This document shows, piece by piece, positions 1-8,221 of a stretch of DNA of 44,218 nucleotides. The notes below the pieces were generated by a model that saw only the letters and a list, made by a program, of their open reading frames with translations, was not told where the DNA came from and did no database searches. The stretch is from Acidovorax sp. Root219 (GTDB lineage: Bacteria > Pseudomonadota > Gammaproteobacteria > Burkholderiales > Burkholderiaceae_C): contig NZ_LMIJ01000001.1 of the NCBI RefSeq assembly GCF_001428665.1, positions 183,138 through 227,355 on the forward strand, in the 5' to 3' direction. Position 1 is the first letter of the stretch. Every line of letters starts with the position of its first letter. The translations under genes were made by a program, and so were the position numbers.

Positions 1-184
1 TTGGCCGCAGGCCGAACGCAGCGAGTTCTGCGGCACCACCCCAGGCCCGAGCATCGCAGGTTGCCCCGTTCGCCCATCGGGCGAGCGGGGACACGGGCTG
101 TGGGGTCGCCTTTTCTTTGGTGACTTTCTTTTGGCGACGCAAAAGAAAGTTACTGCGCCGCCGGGCGCACATCCCGGCTCCCGC
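1..184 (+). repeat. Dispersed GC-rich repeat with two hairpins (left copy)
   Basis: This non-coding stretch lies downstream of the last gene of the B12 operon. It carries a perfect 11-bp inverted repeat (123-133 with 140-150, 6-base loop) followed by a second hairpin, TGCGCC-GCCG-GGCGCA (154-169). Positions 127-184 match the reverse complement of 44161-44218 at about 51 of 58 bases, so the window is bracketed by inverted copies of one element. The hairpins could act as a bidirectional terminator for the minus-strand operon ending at 300. The left edge of the element cannot be fixed because the window begins inside or beside it. Positions 185-299 hold nothing I can recognise. Confidence 0.7.
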
Positions 185-299
185 GCCAGGCACAGACACT
201 CCGTCACCAGAGCGACCAGCCCATCGAATGACCTGCAGCCGCCAGGCTGAGACCCGGCCTGCGCCCCTAGCAAAGAAACAGAACCAACCACAAGAAAAC

Positions 300-977
300 T
301 CAAGCCGCCTGGTGCAACCGCCGCTCAACGAAAGAAGAACCTTCCAGACGACGCAACGCCTTGGCAGCCGCCAACACGCCCAGATCCACCAAAGGCTCCA
401 GCAACACCACCGTCATGTAAGCAGCCCCGAACGTCGCAATGCTCTCCAGATTCGCAGAGCCAACACCCGCACCGTAGATCGCCCAGAAAGCCACCCACAT
501 CACGATCCCACCCTGGTACGCCACCGACAACTTGAACGTCTGCGCATACGTCATGTCCACATACGCCATGCTTTCCGGCACGATGCGCTTGGCAATCGCC
601 GCCGTCGCGAACAACGGCACCAGCAAGGTGGTGACATTCATCCCGTACTGCGGCAGATCCTGCTGCGCAAAGAACACGCTCTGGATCAACAACCCGCCCG
701 CCAAGCCGATGGCCGCCGGCGCAGCGCCGAACAGCAGCAGCAAGGTGGTGCCCAGGATCAGATGCACCTCGGACACCCCCACCGGGTGGTGCGGCAGCAA
801 CTCGAAGAACGCAAACACCAGCGCGATCGTGAAGACCGAGCGTGCCAGCAGGGCCAAGGGGCCCTCTTTCTTCACCATGTCGAGCGCCAGCTTGCCGGCG
901 TACAGCAGCGCCGTGGCGCCCGTGGCATAGCTCAGGAAGATCTTGGTGGTATCCACCAGCCCGGGTTCGATGTGCAT
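300..977 (-). CDS. cbiM: CbiM-type energy-coupling factor permease (cobalt uptake)
   Basis: A 225-residue polytopic membrane protein of the CbiM/NikM family, the substrate-specific subunit of cobalt or nickel ECF transporters. It begins MHIEPG; in NikM structures the N-terminal Met and His2 are metal ligands together with a later His, and here His72 in GVSEVHLILG is the likely equivalent. An AAGGAG ribosome site sits just before the ATG. It is the last gene of the riboswitch-controlled B12 operon, 51 bp after btuD, which argues for cobalt as substrate. No CbiN, CbiQ or CbiO partner is present in the window, so how transport is energised is unknown. Family assignment is good; metal specificity is inferred from context. 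Confidence 0.8.
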   Translation of the reverse strand: MHIEPGLVDTTKIFLSYATGATALLYAGKLALDMVKKEGPLALLARSVFTIALVFAFFELLPHHPVGVSEVHLILGTTLLLLFGAAPAAIGLAGGLLIQSVFFAQQDLPQYGMNVTTLLVPLFATAAIAKRIVPESMAYVDMTYAQTFKLSVAYQGGIVMWVAFWAIYGAGVGSANLESIATFGAAYMTVVLLEPLVDLGVLAAAKALRRLEGSSFVERRLHQAA

Positions 978-1028
978 GGCACGGCTCCTTGGTTAAAACA
1001 AATGAAAGAGAGAAAACAAAAACAGCGA

Positions 1029-1802
1029 TCAGCGCGGCAAGGCCACCCACTGCCCCAGCAGCGCGTGCACCGCGATGCGGTTGTCGAAAACGGCTTCCAG
1101 CGCGCGGTGGGTGACAGGCTCATCACAACCCCCCTGGTGGGTGATGCGGCCCTGGGCCATCACCACCAGATCGTCGGCCTGCAGGGCCAGCGACACCTCA
1201 TGCAGCACGCTGACCACTGTGTTGCCGGCAGCGACCAGGGCACGCACGGTGTGCAGCCAGTCGGTCTGGTGCGGCGGGTCGAGGTTGGCCAGGGGTTCGT
1301 CCATCAGCAGCACCTGGGCCTGCACGGCCAAGGCGCGGGCCAGCAGCACGCGCTGGCGCTCGCCGCCTGAGAGCTGCGACAGGGGGCGGTCGCGCCAGTC
1401 CCAGGCCTGGGTCGTGCGCAGGGCCTGCTCCACGGCGGCATGGTCGGCGGGCGACGGCGGGGCCAGCCAGGGCTGGTGCGGCAGGCGGCCGAGCATGGCC
1501 ACGTCGTAGCTCGTCAGATCGTCGGCCGAGCCCTCGTTCTGGCCCAGCCATGACAGCTGGCGGGCGCGCTCACGGGCCGGCACCTGGCTGAGCATGCGGC
1601 CGAGCAGCGCCACATGGCCATCGACATGGCCGCGCGGCAACAGGCCGGCCAGCACCTTGAGCAAGGTGGACTTGCCCGCGCCGTTGGGCCCGACGATGCT
1701 CGTCCAGCGGCCCTCGGGCAGGTGCAGGTCGATGCCGTGCAGCACCTGTACCCCGCCCACGCGCGCGGTGATGTGGTGGGCGCTGAGCGCAATGCCCTTC
1801 AC
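1029..1802 (-). CDS. btuD: Cobalamin ABC transporter ATPase BtuD
   Basis: A 257-residue ABC ATPase that would power B12 or corrinoid import across the inner membrane with the BtuC permease. Walker A GPNGAGKST is at about residues 38-46, signature LSGGERQ at 144-150, and Walker B VLLMDEP at 164-170. The start is a GTG (1800-1802) overlapping the btuC stop by four bases (GTGA). The reading frame stays open far upstream, but that part is a shadow of btuC. FecE/HemV-type ATPases look similar; the cobalamin assignment rests on the operon and its riboswitch. Confidence 0.88.
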   Translation of the reverse strand: MKGIALSAHHITARVGGVQVLHGIDLHLPEGRWTSIVGPNGAGKSTLLKVLAGLLPRGHVDGHVALLGRMLSQVPARERARQLSWLGQNEGSADDLTSYDVAMLGRLPHQPWLAPPSPADHAAVEQALRTTQAWDWRDRPLSQLSGGERQRVLLARALAVQAQVLLMDEPLANLDPPHQTDWLHTVRALVAAGNTVVSVLHEVSLALQADDLVVMAQGRITHQGGCDEPVTHRALEAVFDNRIAVHALLGQWVALPR

Positions 1803-2839
1803 AGGCCGCCCCCGTGCGCGGTGCGCCGGTGCATCAGCCACAGCAGGTAGGTGCCGCCCAGCGCCGCGGTGAGCACGCCCACGGGCAGCTCCTGCGGCGC
1901 CAGCATCCAGCGCGCCAGGATGTCGGCGGCCAGCAGCAGCACCGCGCCCATGAGGCTGGACAGCAAAATGTGCCGCTCGTGCGTCACGCGCACCATGGAG
2001 CGCACCAGGTGCGGCGCCGCCAGGCCGACAAAAGCGATCAGCCCGGTCTGCGCCACGGCGGTGCCGGTGGCCAGCGCCATGGCGGCCACCAGGCCGGCAC
2101 GCATGGGCCCGAGCGGCAGGCCCAGGCTGGCGGCGGTGGACTCGCCCAGCGTGAGGCCGTCGAGCGCGCGCGCCAGCACCCAGGCCAGCAGCGCGCACAG
2201 CGCCCAGGCCGCGCCCATCAGCGCGCAGGCGATCCAGCCGACAAAGGCCGTGCTGCCCAGGATGAAGGCCTGCATGGCCTGCAGGATGTCGGGCGAGGCC
2301 AGCTCGACCAGGTCGCGCAGGGCACCCAGCACCACGCCCACGATGACGCCGGCCAGCAGCAGGCGCAGCGTGTGCTGCACGCCCTTGGCCAGCACCAGCG
2401 TGAGCACCACGGCCCCGGCAGCACCGAGAAAGGCCATGCCGGTGATGCCGATGCGCGCCATCCACTGCGCGGCCACGGGCGATACGCCGAACATGGCCAT
2501 GGCCACCGCGCCGCCCAACGCCGCGCCCGAGGCGCTGCCCAGCAGGTACGGGTCGGCCAGCGGGTTGCGGAACAGGCCCTGCGCCACCGCGCCGGCCAGG
2601 CCCAGCAGCGCACCGGCCAGCCAGGCGCCCAGGGTGCGGGGCAGGCGGATGTCCCACACGATCTGGCGGGCCACCGGGTCGTCGCCCATGTGCACCAGGC
2701 TCTCCAGCCCCGTGCTGCCTACGGCGATGCCCAGCACCAGCAGGACCAGGCTGGCCAGCAGCAGCCACAGCGCGCACCAGGCTGCGCGGCGCCGGCCCGC
2801 AGCCGAGGGGATCAGGAAGGCTTTTTCAGCAGCAGTCAT
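1799..2839 (-). CDS. btuC: Cobalamin ABC transporter permease BtuC
   Basis: A 346-residue FecCD-family permease with about ten hydrophobic segments and the expected length for BtuC. It contains the typical early segment RLPRTLGAWLAGALLGLAGA followed by a second stretch reading NPLADPYLLGSASGAALG. It forms the membrane channel for corrinoids delivered by BtuF. The ATG overlaps the btuF stop (ATGA), and its own stop overlaps the btuD GTG, so translation is probably coupled through btuF-btuC-btuD. Siderophore or heme permeases of the same family are the alternative; the B12 operon context decides. Confidence 0.88.
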   Translation of the reverse strand: MTAAEKAFLIPSAAGRRRAAWCALWLLLASLVLLVLGIAVGSTGLESLVHMGDDPVARQIVWDIRLPRTLGAWLAGALLGLAGAVAQGLFRNPLADPYLLGSASGAALGGAVAMAMFGVSPVAAQWMARIGITGMAFLGAAGAVVLTLVLAKGVQHTLRLLLAGVIVGVVLGALRDLVELASPDILQAMQAFILGSTAFVGWIACALMGAAWALCALLAWVLARALDGLTLGESTAASLGLPLGPMRAGLVAAMALATGTAVAQTGLIAFVGLAAPHLVRSMVRVTHERHILLSSLMGAVLLLAADILARWMLAPQELPVGVLTAALGGTYLLWLMHRRTAHGGGL

Positions 2840-3735
2840 CGTGCCTTTTCGGTCAGGCAGCGCGCCATGATGCGCGCGGCCTCGGCCATGCGCGGGCCGG
2901 GGCGCACCACCACGTCGGAGTCGCCGGGGCCGAACACGCAGATGCGGTCATCGCGGATGGCGCGCATGCTGGCCCAGCCGGGGTACGGCACCATGGCCTG
3001 CATGCTGCGGTTGCCGATCATGATCACATCGGGGTTGGCGCGCACCACGTACTCGGGGTTCAACCGGGGGAAGGGGCCGAGCGATGCGGGCACCACATTG
3101 CGCGCGCCCAGGCGGGTCAGTGTCTCGCCGATGAAGGAGGACTCACTGGCCGCATACGGCCCGCGGCTCACCTCGAAGTACACGCGCGTGCCACGCGCCT
3201 TGGGCGGCAGCGACTGGGCCGCTGCCTGCACGGCCGCATCGATCACGCGCCACAGCCGGTCGGCGCCCTCAGCCTTCGGCACACCCAGCACCTGGCCCAC
3301 CACGCCGAGCACACGGCGCACGTCGGCATGGGTCTTGGGCTCCAGCACCACGACCTTCAGGCCCAGGGCCTCCAGGCGCTCGCTGGCGCGCGAGCTCATG
3401 GCCAGCAGCACCACATCGGGCTTCACGGCGACGATGGCCTCGATGCTCGGGTCGATCCCGCCGCCCAGCTTGGGCAGCCTGTTCACCGACTCAGGCCAGT
3501 TGGAATAGCGGTCCACCCCCACCAGGCGGTGGCATTGGTCGAGCTCGCAGACGCTCTCGGTCAGCGAGGGCAGCAGCGTCACGATGCGCTGCGGCGGCTG
3601 GGGCAGCGACACCACGCGGCCGCGGTCGTCCGTCACCTGCACGGGCTGCGCCTGCGCCAGCCCCGCCATGAGCAGGCCCAGCACCACGATGATGGCGATC
3701 ACCCAGAGGATGCGGCGCACGGGGGTCGGGGTCAT
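2836..3735 (-). CDS. btuF: Periplasmic cobalamin-binding protein BtuF
   Basis: A 299-residue class III periplasmic binding protein. The chosen ATG (3733-3735) overlaps the cobU stop by four bases (ATGA) and gives a clean signal peptide: MTPTPVRR, then a long hydrophobic stretch ending LAQA. A start 20 codons further upstream would lie inside cobU and bury the signal sequence. The mature part begins with a VTDDRGR segment and the motif RIVTLLPSLTESVCEL, typical of BtuF/FepB-like proteins. It would capture cobalamin or cobinamide released into the periplasm by BtuB and deliver it to BtuCD. Confidence 0.87.
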   Translation of the reverse strand: MTPTPVRRILWVIAIIVVLGLLMAGLAQAQPVQVTDDRGRVVSLPQPPQRIVTLLPSLTESVCELDQCHRLVGVDRYSNWPESVNRLPKLGGGIDPSIEAIVAVKPDVVLLAMSSRASERLEALGLKVVVLEPKTHADVRRVLGVVGQVLGVPKAEGADRLWRVIDAAVQAAAQSLPPKARGTRVYFEVSRGPYAASESSFIGETLTRLGARNVVPASLGPFPRLNPEYVVRANPDVIMIGNRSMQAMVPYPGWASMRAIRDDRICVFGPGDSDVVVRPGPRMAEAARIMARCLTEKAR

Positions 3736-4337
3736 CCGCGCGGCTCCTTCAATGCCAATGGCAGGCCGGCCGCCATCAGCGTCACGCGCGGGCACGCCTC
3801 GGCCACCTGCTGGTTCAGCGCGCCCAGCGCATCGACGAAGGCCCGCACCTCGCGCCCCAGGGGGATGACCCCCAGGCCGATTTCGTTGCCCACCATAACC
3901 ACGGGGCCGGGGGCTTGCTGCAATGCGGTGAAGAAGTGCTGGCGCTGGGCCGCCCAGTCGCTGTCCAGGGCGTCGCGGTCCTCACGGCCCATGGTCTCGG
4001 CGCCCGCCGGCATGGTCCAGTTGGTGAGCCACAGGGTCAGGCAGTCGACCACGACCAGCGTGTCGGCACTGCCGAGCTGGCGCAATGCGCCAGCTAGGTC
4101 GCGCGGTTCTTCCAGAGTGGCGAGGCCGGGCGCGCGCTCTGCGCGGTCGCGCTGGTGGCGGGCGATGCGCTGGCGCATCTCCTCGTCCCAGGGCTGGGCC
4201 GTGGCGACCAGCACGGCACGGTGCGCGGGCGAGCGGGCCAGCCAGTCGCGCGCGATCAGCTCGGCTCGGCGCGACTTGCCGCTCTTCTGGCCGCCGAGGA
4301 TGAATTCGGTGGTGATGGTGGATGGCAGGGTCGTCAT
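3732..4337 (-). CDS. cobU: Bifunctional adenosylcobinamide kinase / guanylyltransferase
   Basis: A 201-residue CobU/CobP enzyme that phosphorylates adenosylcobinamide and transfers GMP to it during nucleotide-loop assembly. The P-loop is GGQKSGKS (about residues 15-22); most relatives have Arg where this has Lys18. The later motifs VVVDCLTLWLTN and VGNEIGLGVIP are characteristic. The ATG overlaps the cobB stop (ATGA). Next to a B12 importer it fits both salvage of imported cobinamide and de novo synthesis. Confidence 0.92.
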   Translation of the reverse strand: MTTLPSTITTEFILGGQKSGKSRRAELIARDWLARSPAHRAVLVATAQPWDEEMRQRIARHQRDRAERAPGLATLEEPRDLAGALRQLGSADTLVVVDCLTLWLTNWTMPAGAETMGREDRDALDSDWAAQRQHFFTALQQAPGPVVMVGNEIGLGVIPLGREVRAFVDALGALNQQVAEACPRVTLMAAGLPLALKEPRG

Positions 4338-5701
4338 GCGGGCACGCCCTCCTCGCCCAGCAAGTGCGCCACCGCTGCGGGGGCGGATGCAAACCAGGCG
4401 TGGAAGTAGCTCGCGTGGATGCTGCCCTGGCGGTACAGCGCCTCACCGGCATCGGGCGCAGGCGCCACATCAGGGCGCGCTGTGCGACCCACCACGGGCA
4501 CCGTGGTCTGGGCGGTGGAGTAATGGAAGGTGTGGCCGCGCAGCGTGTGCCCCGCCACCGTGAGGTGCTGCGGGCCCAGCGCGGCCAGCCGCTTTTGCAT
4601 GGCCACGCGGCCGGGCAGCAGGCCCCATAGCGGCTGCTGCGCGCCATCGGCCAAAGTGATCGATTCGAACAGGGCCATCATGCCCCCGCATTCTGCCCAC
4701 ACGGGCTTGGCCGCAGCCACATGGGCGCGCAGGCTGGCCTGCATGGCGGTATTGGCTGCGATGGTGGCGGAATGCAGTTCGGGGTAGCCGCCGGGCAGCC
4801 ATACGGCTTCGCAGGCGGGCAGCGCGGCATCGTGCAGCGGCGAGAAGAACACCACCTGGGCGCCCATCTGCGCGAGGCACTGCAGGTTGGCCGCGTAGAT
4901 GAAGCAGAAGGCCTCGTCGCGGCCCACGGCCACGGTGCGGCCAGCCAGCAACGCGGGCACAGGCACGACCGCTGCGGGCGCGGGGAAATCCACCGCCCAG
5001 CGCTGCAGATCATCCAGGGTCATCTGGCCGAGCAGAGTGGCCGCCAGCGCATCGGCTGCGGCATCCAGGCGCTGCATGGCATCGTGCAGCTCATGCGCCA
5101 CCACCAGGCCCAGGTGGCGCTCGGGCAGCAGCGGTGCCGATGCCTTGGTGGCGACATCGCCGGGCGCCACGCGCATCAGCGCGCCCATCCAGTCGTCGGC
5201 ATCCTGCAGGCCATCGCGCAGCATGTCGGCATGGCGTGCCGACCCCACGCGGTTGGCCAGCACGCCAGCCCAGGGCAGGCCCGCGCGGTAGTGGCGCAGG
5301 CCAAAGGCCAGTGCGCCGAAGGTGCCGGCCATGGCGGCGGCATCGATCACCGCGAGCACAGGCACGCCAAAGCGCTGCGCGAGGTCGGCCGCGCTCGGCG
5401 TGCCGTCAAAGAGGCCCATCACGCCTTCGATCAGGACCAGGTCGCTCTCTTGCGCGGCCTCGTACAGGCGCTGCGCGCAATCGGCCTCGCCATTCATCCA
5501 CAGGTCGAGCTGGTGCACGGGTGCACCGCTGGCGAGCTGGTGCCAGTGCGGGTCGAGGAAATCGGGGCCGCACTTGAACACCCGCACCCGCCGGCCCTGG
5601 CGCGCATGCAGGCGCGCCAGGGCCGCGGTGACGGTGGTCTTGCCCTGGCCGGATGCCGGGGCGGCGATCAATATCGCCGGACAGCGTGCCGGGGTGACCA
5701 T
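4334..5701 (-). CDS. cobB: Cobyrinate a,c-diamide synthase
   Basis: A 455-residue CobB/CbiA enzyme that amidates carboxylates a and c of (hydrogeno)cobyrinate using glutamine and ATP. The N-terminal ATP-binding domain has the P-loop APASGQGKTT (about residues 14-23). The C-terminal type 1 glutamine amidotransferase domain has its nucleophile at Cys338 in AECGGMMAL and a His-rich ASYFH segment near 430-434. The gene is 43 bp after btuB. Its presence implies corrin-ring synthesis genes elsewhere in the genome, since a pure salvager would not need this step; no other ring genes are in the window. Confidence 0.92.
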   Translation of the reverse strand: MVTPARCPAILIAAPASGQGKTTVTAALARLHARQGRRVRVFKCGPDFLDPHWHQLASGAPVHQLDLWMNGEADCAQRLYEAAQESDLVLIEGVMGLFDGTPSAADLAQRFGVPVLAVIDAAAMAGTFGALAFGLRHYRAGLPWAGVLANRVGSARHADMLRDGLQDADDWMGALMRVAPGDVATKASAPLLPERHLGLVVAHELHDAMQRLDAAADALAATLLGQMTLDDLQRWAVDFPAPAAVVPVPALLAGRTVAVGRDEAFCFIYAANLQCLAQMGAQVVFFSPLHDAALPACEAVWLPGGYPELHSATIAANTAMQASLRAHVAAAKPVWAECGGMMALFESITLADGAQQPLWGLLPGRVAMQKRLAALGPQHLTVAGHTLRGHTFHYSTAQTTVPVVGRTARPDVAPAPDAGEALYRQGSIHASYFHAWFASAPAAVAHLLGEEGVPA

Positions 5702-5744
5702 TCTTCTTGCTTCCCTTCCCTGCTCTCTCTCGTTGTGCTTGCGC

Positions 5745-7634
5745 TTACTGCGGCGCCCACTTCACGCCCACATAGACCGCACGGCCGGGGGTGGCGTAGG
5801 TACGGGCCAGCTCATAGTTCTTGTCGGCCGCGTTATCGAGCCGCGCCATCAGCGTGAAGTCGCGTGCGATGCGCGTGCTGGCGTACAGGTTGAACAGGCT
5901 GTAGCCGCCCAGCACAAAGGTGTTGGCCACGGTGTCGAAACGGCGGCCCGAGGCCTGCACCTCGGCGCCCACGGTCCAGCCGGCCAGCTGCGTGTCGGCG
6001 CCCAGGGTGCCGTGGCGCTTGGCGCGGCGCGCCAGCATCTTGCCGGTATCGAGGTCGCGCGGGTTCTGCAGGTCCAGCGAGCCGCGCAGCTGCACGCTGC
6101 CCAGGCGGTAGGAGCCTGCGAAGGTCACACCCTTGTACTCGGCACGCGCCACGTTCGCATAGCAACCTTGCGTGGAGGGGCAGCGCCCGGCGGGGCCGAA
6201 GACGATCAGGTCCTGCACGCGGTTGCGGTAGGCAGTCACCGAGAAGCTGCTCGAAGCCTGCGCCCAGCGCAGGCCCAGCTCGGCGTTGCGGCTGCTCTCG
6301 GGGTTCAGGCTGCCCGTGCCGTATTCGCTGAAGCGGTGGTACAGCGTGGGGGCGCGGAAGGCCGTGCCCACCGATGCCGTGGCGCGCCACTGCGGTGCAA
6401 AGGTGTAGCCATAGGCCAGGCTGCCCGTGCCCTTGCCGCCGAACTCGCTGTCCGAGTCGTGGCGCACATTGGCCTGCAGCGTGTGGGCACCGGCGGTATA
6501 GCCGTAGCCCAGCGCCAGCGCGTCCTGCGAGCGCTTGCGGTCTATGGGGGCGTTGTCCAGGCGGTCTTCACGGCGCTCCAGCGCTGCCGTCACCAGGTGC
6601 GGGCCCTGGCGCCATTCGTTCTGGAACAGGTAGCCGCGCAGCCGCGTTTCGGTCAGGTAGAAGGCAGGGGTGGTCTGGTACTCGTCGCGCGAGTCGGTGA
6701 TCTGCACGCGCGTCTTGTACTGCGGGGTCCACTGCGCCTGCCAGTTCAGGCCCAGGGCGTGCAGCTGGTGCTGGTTGCGGTCGTCCTTGCCAAGGCCGCT
6801 GTCGTAGCCACTGTCCAGGTCGTTGGCGAGCAGCGTGGCTTCCAGCCGGTGAGTAGCGTTGACCTGCAGGCCCACGCGGGCGCTGGCCGAGGTGCTCTCA
6901 TAGCCGTCGCGGTCGGGGTTCTGCGTGGCGACGGTGCGGGCGTTGAAGCCCTTGCTCTCCTCGCGTGCGATGCCCAAGGCGTAGTCGATGGTGCCGCTGG
7001 CACCGCTCACGCCGGCCTCGGCCTTGCGTGTGCCGTGGTTGCCAAAACCGATGCCCACGTAGGGCGCCACGCCCTGCTCGCCGCGCTTGGTGAAGATCTG
7101 CACCACGCCGCCCATGGCGTCGGAGCCATACACCGCGCCGGCCGGGCCGCGCAGCACTTCGATGCGATCGATCTGCGCCAGCGGGATCGACTCCCACGCC
7201 GCGCCGCCGGTGGATTGCGAGTCCATGCGCACACCGTCGATGTAGACGGCCGTGAAGCGCGACTCCGCGCCGCGCAGGAACACGCCGGTGGTGGTGCCGG
7301 GCCCGCCGTTGCGCGAGATCTCGATACCGGGCACGCGTGCCAGCACGTCGGCCAGGCCCGTGGCGCCGCTGGTCTCGATGGTCTGGCGGTCGATCACGGT
7401 CACGTCGGCCACCAGGTCGGACAGGGGCTGCGGCGTGCGCGTTGCGGTCACCACAGTTTCGCTCAGCGAAGGCGCGCGCAGATTCTGCGCCAGCAGCACA
7501 GCGCCATTGGCACCGGCCTGCTGGGCCTGGGCGGCGCAGGCACCGAGCACAGCCAACGCCACCAGGGCGGGACGCAGGCACAGGGGCTTGGCGATGGACG
7601 CAGCAAGGCACGCACGGGGGGTACGGATTTTCAT
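5745..7634 (-). CDS. btuB: TonB-dependent cobalamin receptor BtuB
   Basis: A 629-residue outer-membrane receptor that imports cobalamin with energy from TonB-ExbBD. It has an N-terminal signal region ending near ACAAQAQ, a TonB box ETVVTATR at about 59-66, a plug domain (GPAGAVYGSDAMGGV) and a long beta-barrel. It ends VYVGVKWAPQ, lacking the usual terminal aromatic residue. The ATG at 7632-7634 is chosen because it gives a normal signal peptide; an upstream in-frame start would run into the riboswitch expression platform. It is the first gene after the cobalamin riboswitch, so it should be switched off when B12 is plentiful. Confidence 0.92.
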   Translation of the reverse strand: MKIRTPRACLAASIAKPLCLRPALVALAVLGACAAQAQQAGANGAVLLAQNLRAPSLSETVVTATRTPQPLSDLVADVTVIDRQTIETSGATGLADVLARVPGIEISRNGGPGTTTGVFLRGAESRFTAVYIDGVRMDSQSTGGAAWESIPLAQIDRIEVLRGPAGAVYGSDAMGGVVQIFTKRGEQGVAPYVGIGFGNHGTRKAEAGVSGASGTIDYALGIAREESKGFNARTVATQNPDRDGYESTSASARVGLQVNATHRLEATLLANDLDSGYDSGLGKDDRNQHQLHALGLNWQAQWTPQYKTRVQITDSRDEYQTTPAFYLTETRLRGYLFQNEWRQGPHLVTAALERREDRLDNAPIDRKRSQDALALGYGYTAGAHTLQANVRHDSDSEFGGKGTGSLAYGYTFAPQWRATASVGTAFRAPTLYHRFSEYGTGSLNPESSRNAELGLRWAQASSSFSVTAYRNRVQDLIVFGPAGRCPSTQGCYANVARAEYKGVTFAGSYRLGSVQLRGSLDLQNPRDLDTGKMLARRAKRHGTLGADTQLAGWTVGAEVQASGRRFDTVANTFVLGGYSLFNLYASTRIARDFTLMARLDNAADKNYELARTYATPGRAVYVGVKWAPQ

Positions 7635-7738
7635 GGGGCGAATCGTCAGCAAACAAACCCGTGCCGGCCTCCCGCCAGCGAAATGGGTGATACGGCTGCG
7701 CGTGCCCTGCAATCCAGGGCGCATGCAACCACCGTGTT

Positions 7739-7947
7739 GGCCGGTATCCGGGCTGGCGGAACACTCCCCAACGCCTTCCCAGGTGCTTGTTCAAGGCACC
7801 CAGTGGCATGTGGCTGGAGAGAGAAGCCCGAAGGCTTCGTCCGCTGACCGTTGCGGGGGCAGCGCAGGCTCGGCGCGCCATGCGTGGCGCCACCTCCCTG
7901 CTTCCCGTTGAACTGCAGCATGTGAACCACACCGCGAGCACCAACCC
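7739..7947 (-). ncRNA. Cobalamin (AdoCbl-type) riboswitch
   Basis: Read on the minus strand, the conserved blocks occur in the expected order: GGGTTGGTGCTC (7947-7936), a GGGAAGCAGGGAGG-type segment (about 7906-7893), GCTGCCCCCGCAACGGT (7863-7847), GCCACTGG (7807-7800), GGGAAGGCGTTGGGG (7780-7767, 3' part of the core) and the B12 box GCCAGCCCGGATACCGGCC (7757-7739). The element lies 104 bp before btuB and should control the whole seven-gene operon. A GCCCTG-N5-CAGGGC hairpin at 7704-7720 lies in the expression platform. It has no U-tract, which hints at translational rather than transcriptional control. Confidence 0.95.
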
Positions 7948-7951
7948 GGTG

Positions 7952-7957
7952 ATTTTA
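7952..7957 (-). promoter_or_regulatory. Candidate -10 of the B12 operon promoter
   Basis: On the minus strand TAAAAT lies five bases upstream of the riboswitch's first conserved bases, a plausible -10 position. I see no good -35 at the usual spacing, so this is a weak call. Confidence 0.3.
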
Positions 7958-7980
7958 CGACCGTTTACAACCCGCCGTCC

Positions 7981-7986
7981 TACAAT
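7981..7986 (+). promoter_or_regulatory. Candidate -10 of the zapB/zapA promoter
   Basis: TACAAT lies 10 bases before the zapB-like ATG, so a start point about seven bases downstream would give a leader of only a few bases and no Shine-Dalgarno site. No convincing -35 is seen. Confidence 0.4.
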
Positions 7987-7996
7987 CGGTGGCTGT

Positions 7997-8221
7997 ATGG
8001 CAACAACACCATCGACCACTGACCAGATCGCCGAGCGCGTGGAGCGCCTGCTGGTGCGCCACGCCGAACTGCAGCGCACCAACGCCCTGCTGTCCGAGCA
8101 GGTGGCCGCACTCACCCAGGAGCGCGACTCCCTCAAATCCCGCCTGAGCGCAGCGCGCTCGCGCGTGGACGCCCTGCTCGAGCGCCTGCCCCAGGCCCCT
8201 CCCGCGAAAGACGCCGCATGA
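7997..8221 (+). CDS. Small coiled-coil protein, ZapB-like (TIGR02449 type)
   Basis: A 74-residue, highly charged protein predicted to be almost entirely coiled coil (IAERVERLLVRHAELQRT, then an LSEQVAALTQERDSLKS heptad-like run). It matches the small ZapB-like family usually found directly upstream of zapA. Its stop overlaps the zapA start (ATGA), so the two are translationally coupled. A role in Z-ring organisation at mid-cell is inferred from this linkage. The ATG at 7997 is chosen because a TACAAT -10 lies just upstream and the open frame before it overlaps the divergent riboswitch. Confidence 0.8.
   Translation: MATTPSTTDQIAERVERLLVRHAELQRTNALLSEQVAALTQERDSLKSRLSAARSRVDALLERLPQAPPAKDAA

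Noticed and set aside
117..1370. Plus-strand open frame of about 400 codons opposite cbiM and btuD
   Set aside because: It begins inside the dispersed repeat and runs antisense to two conserved genes.
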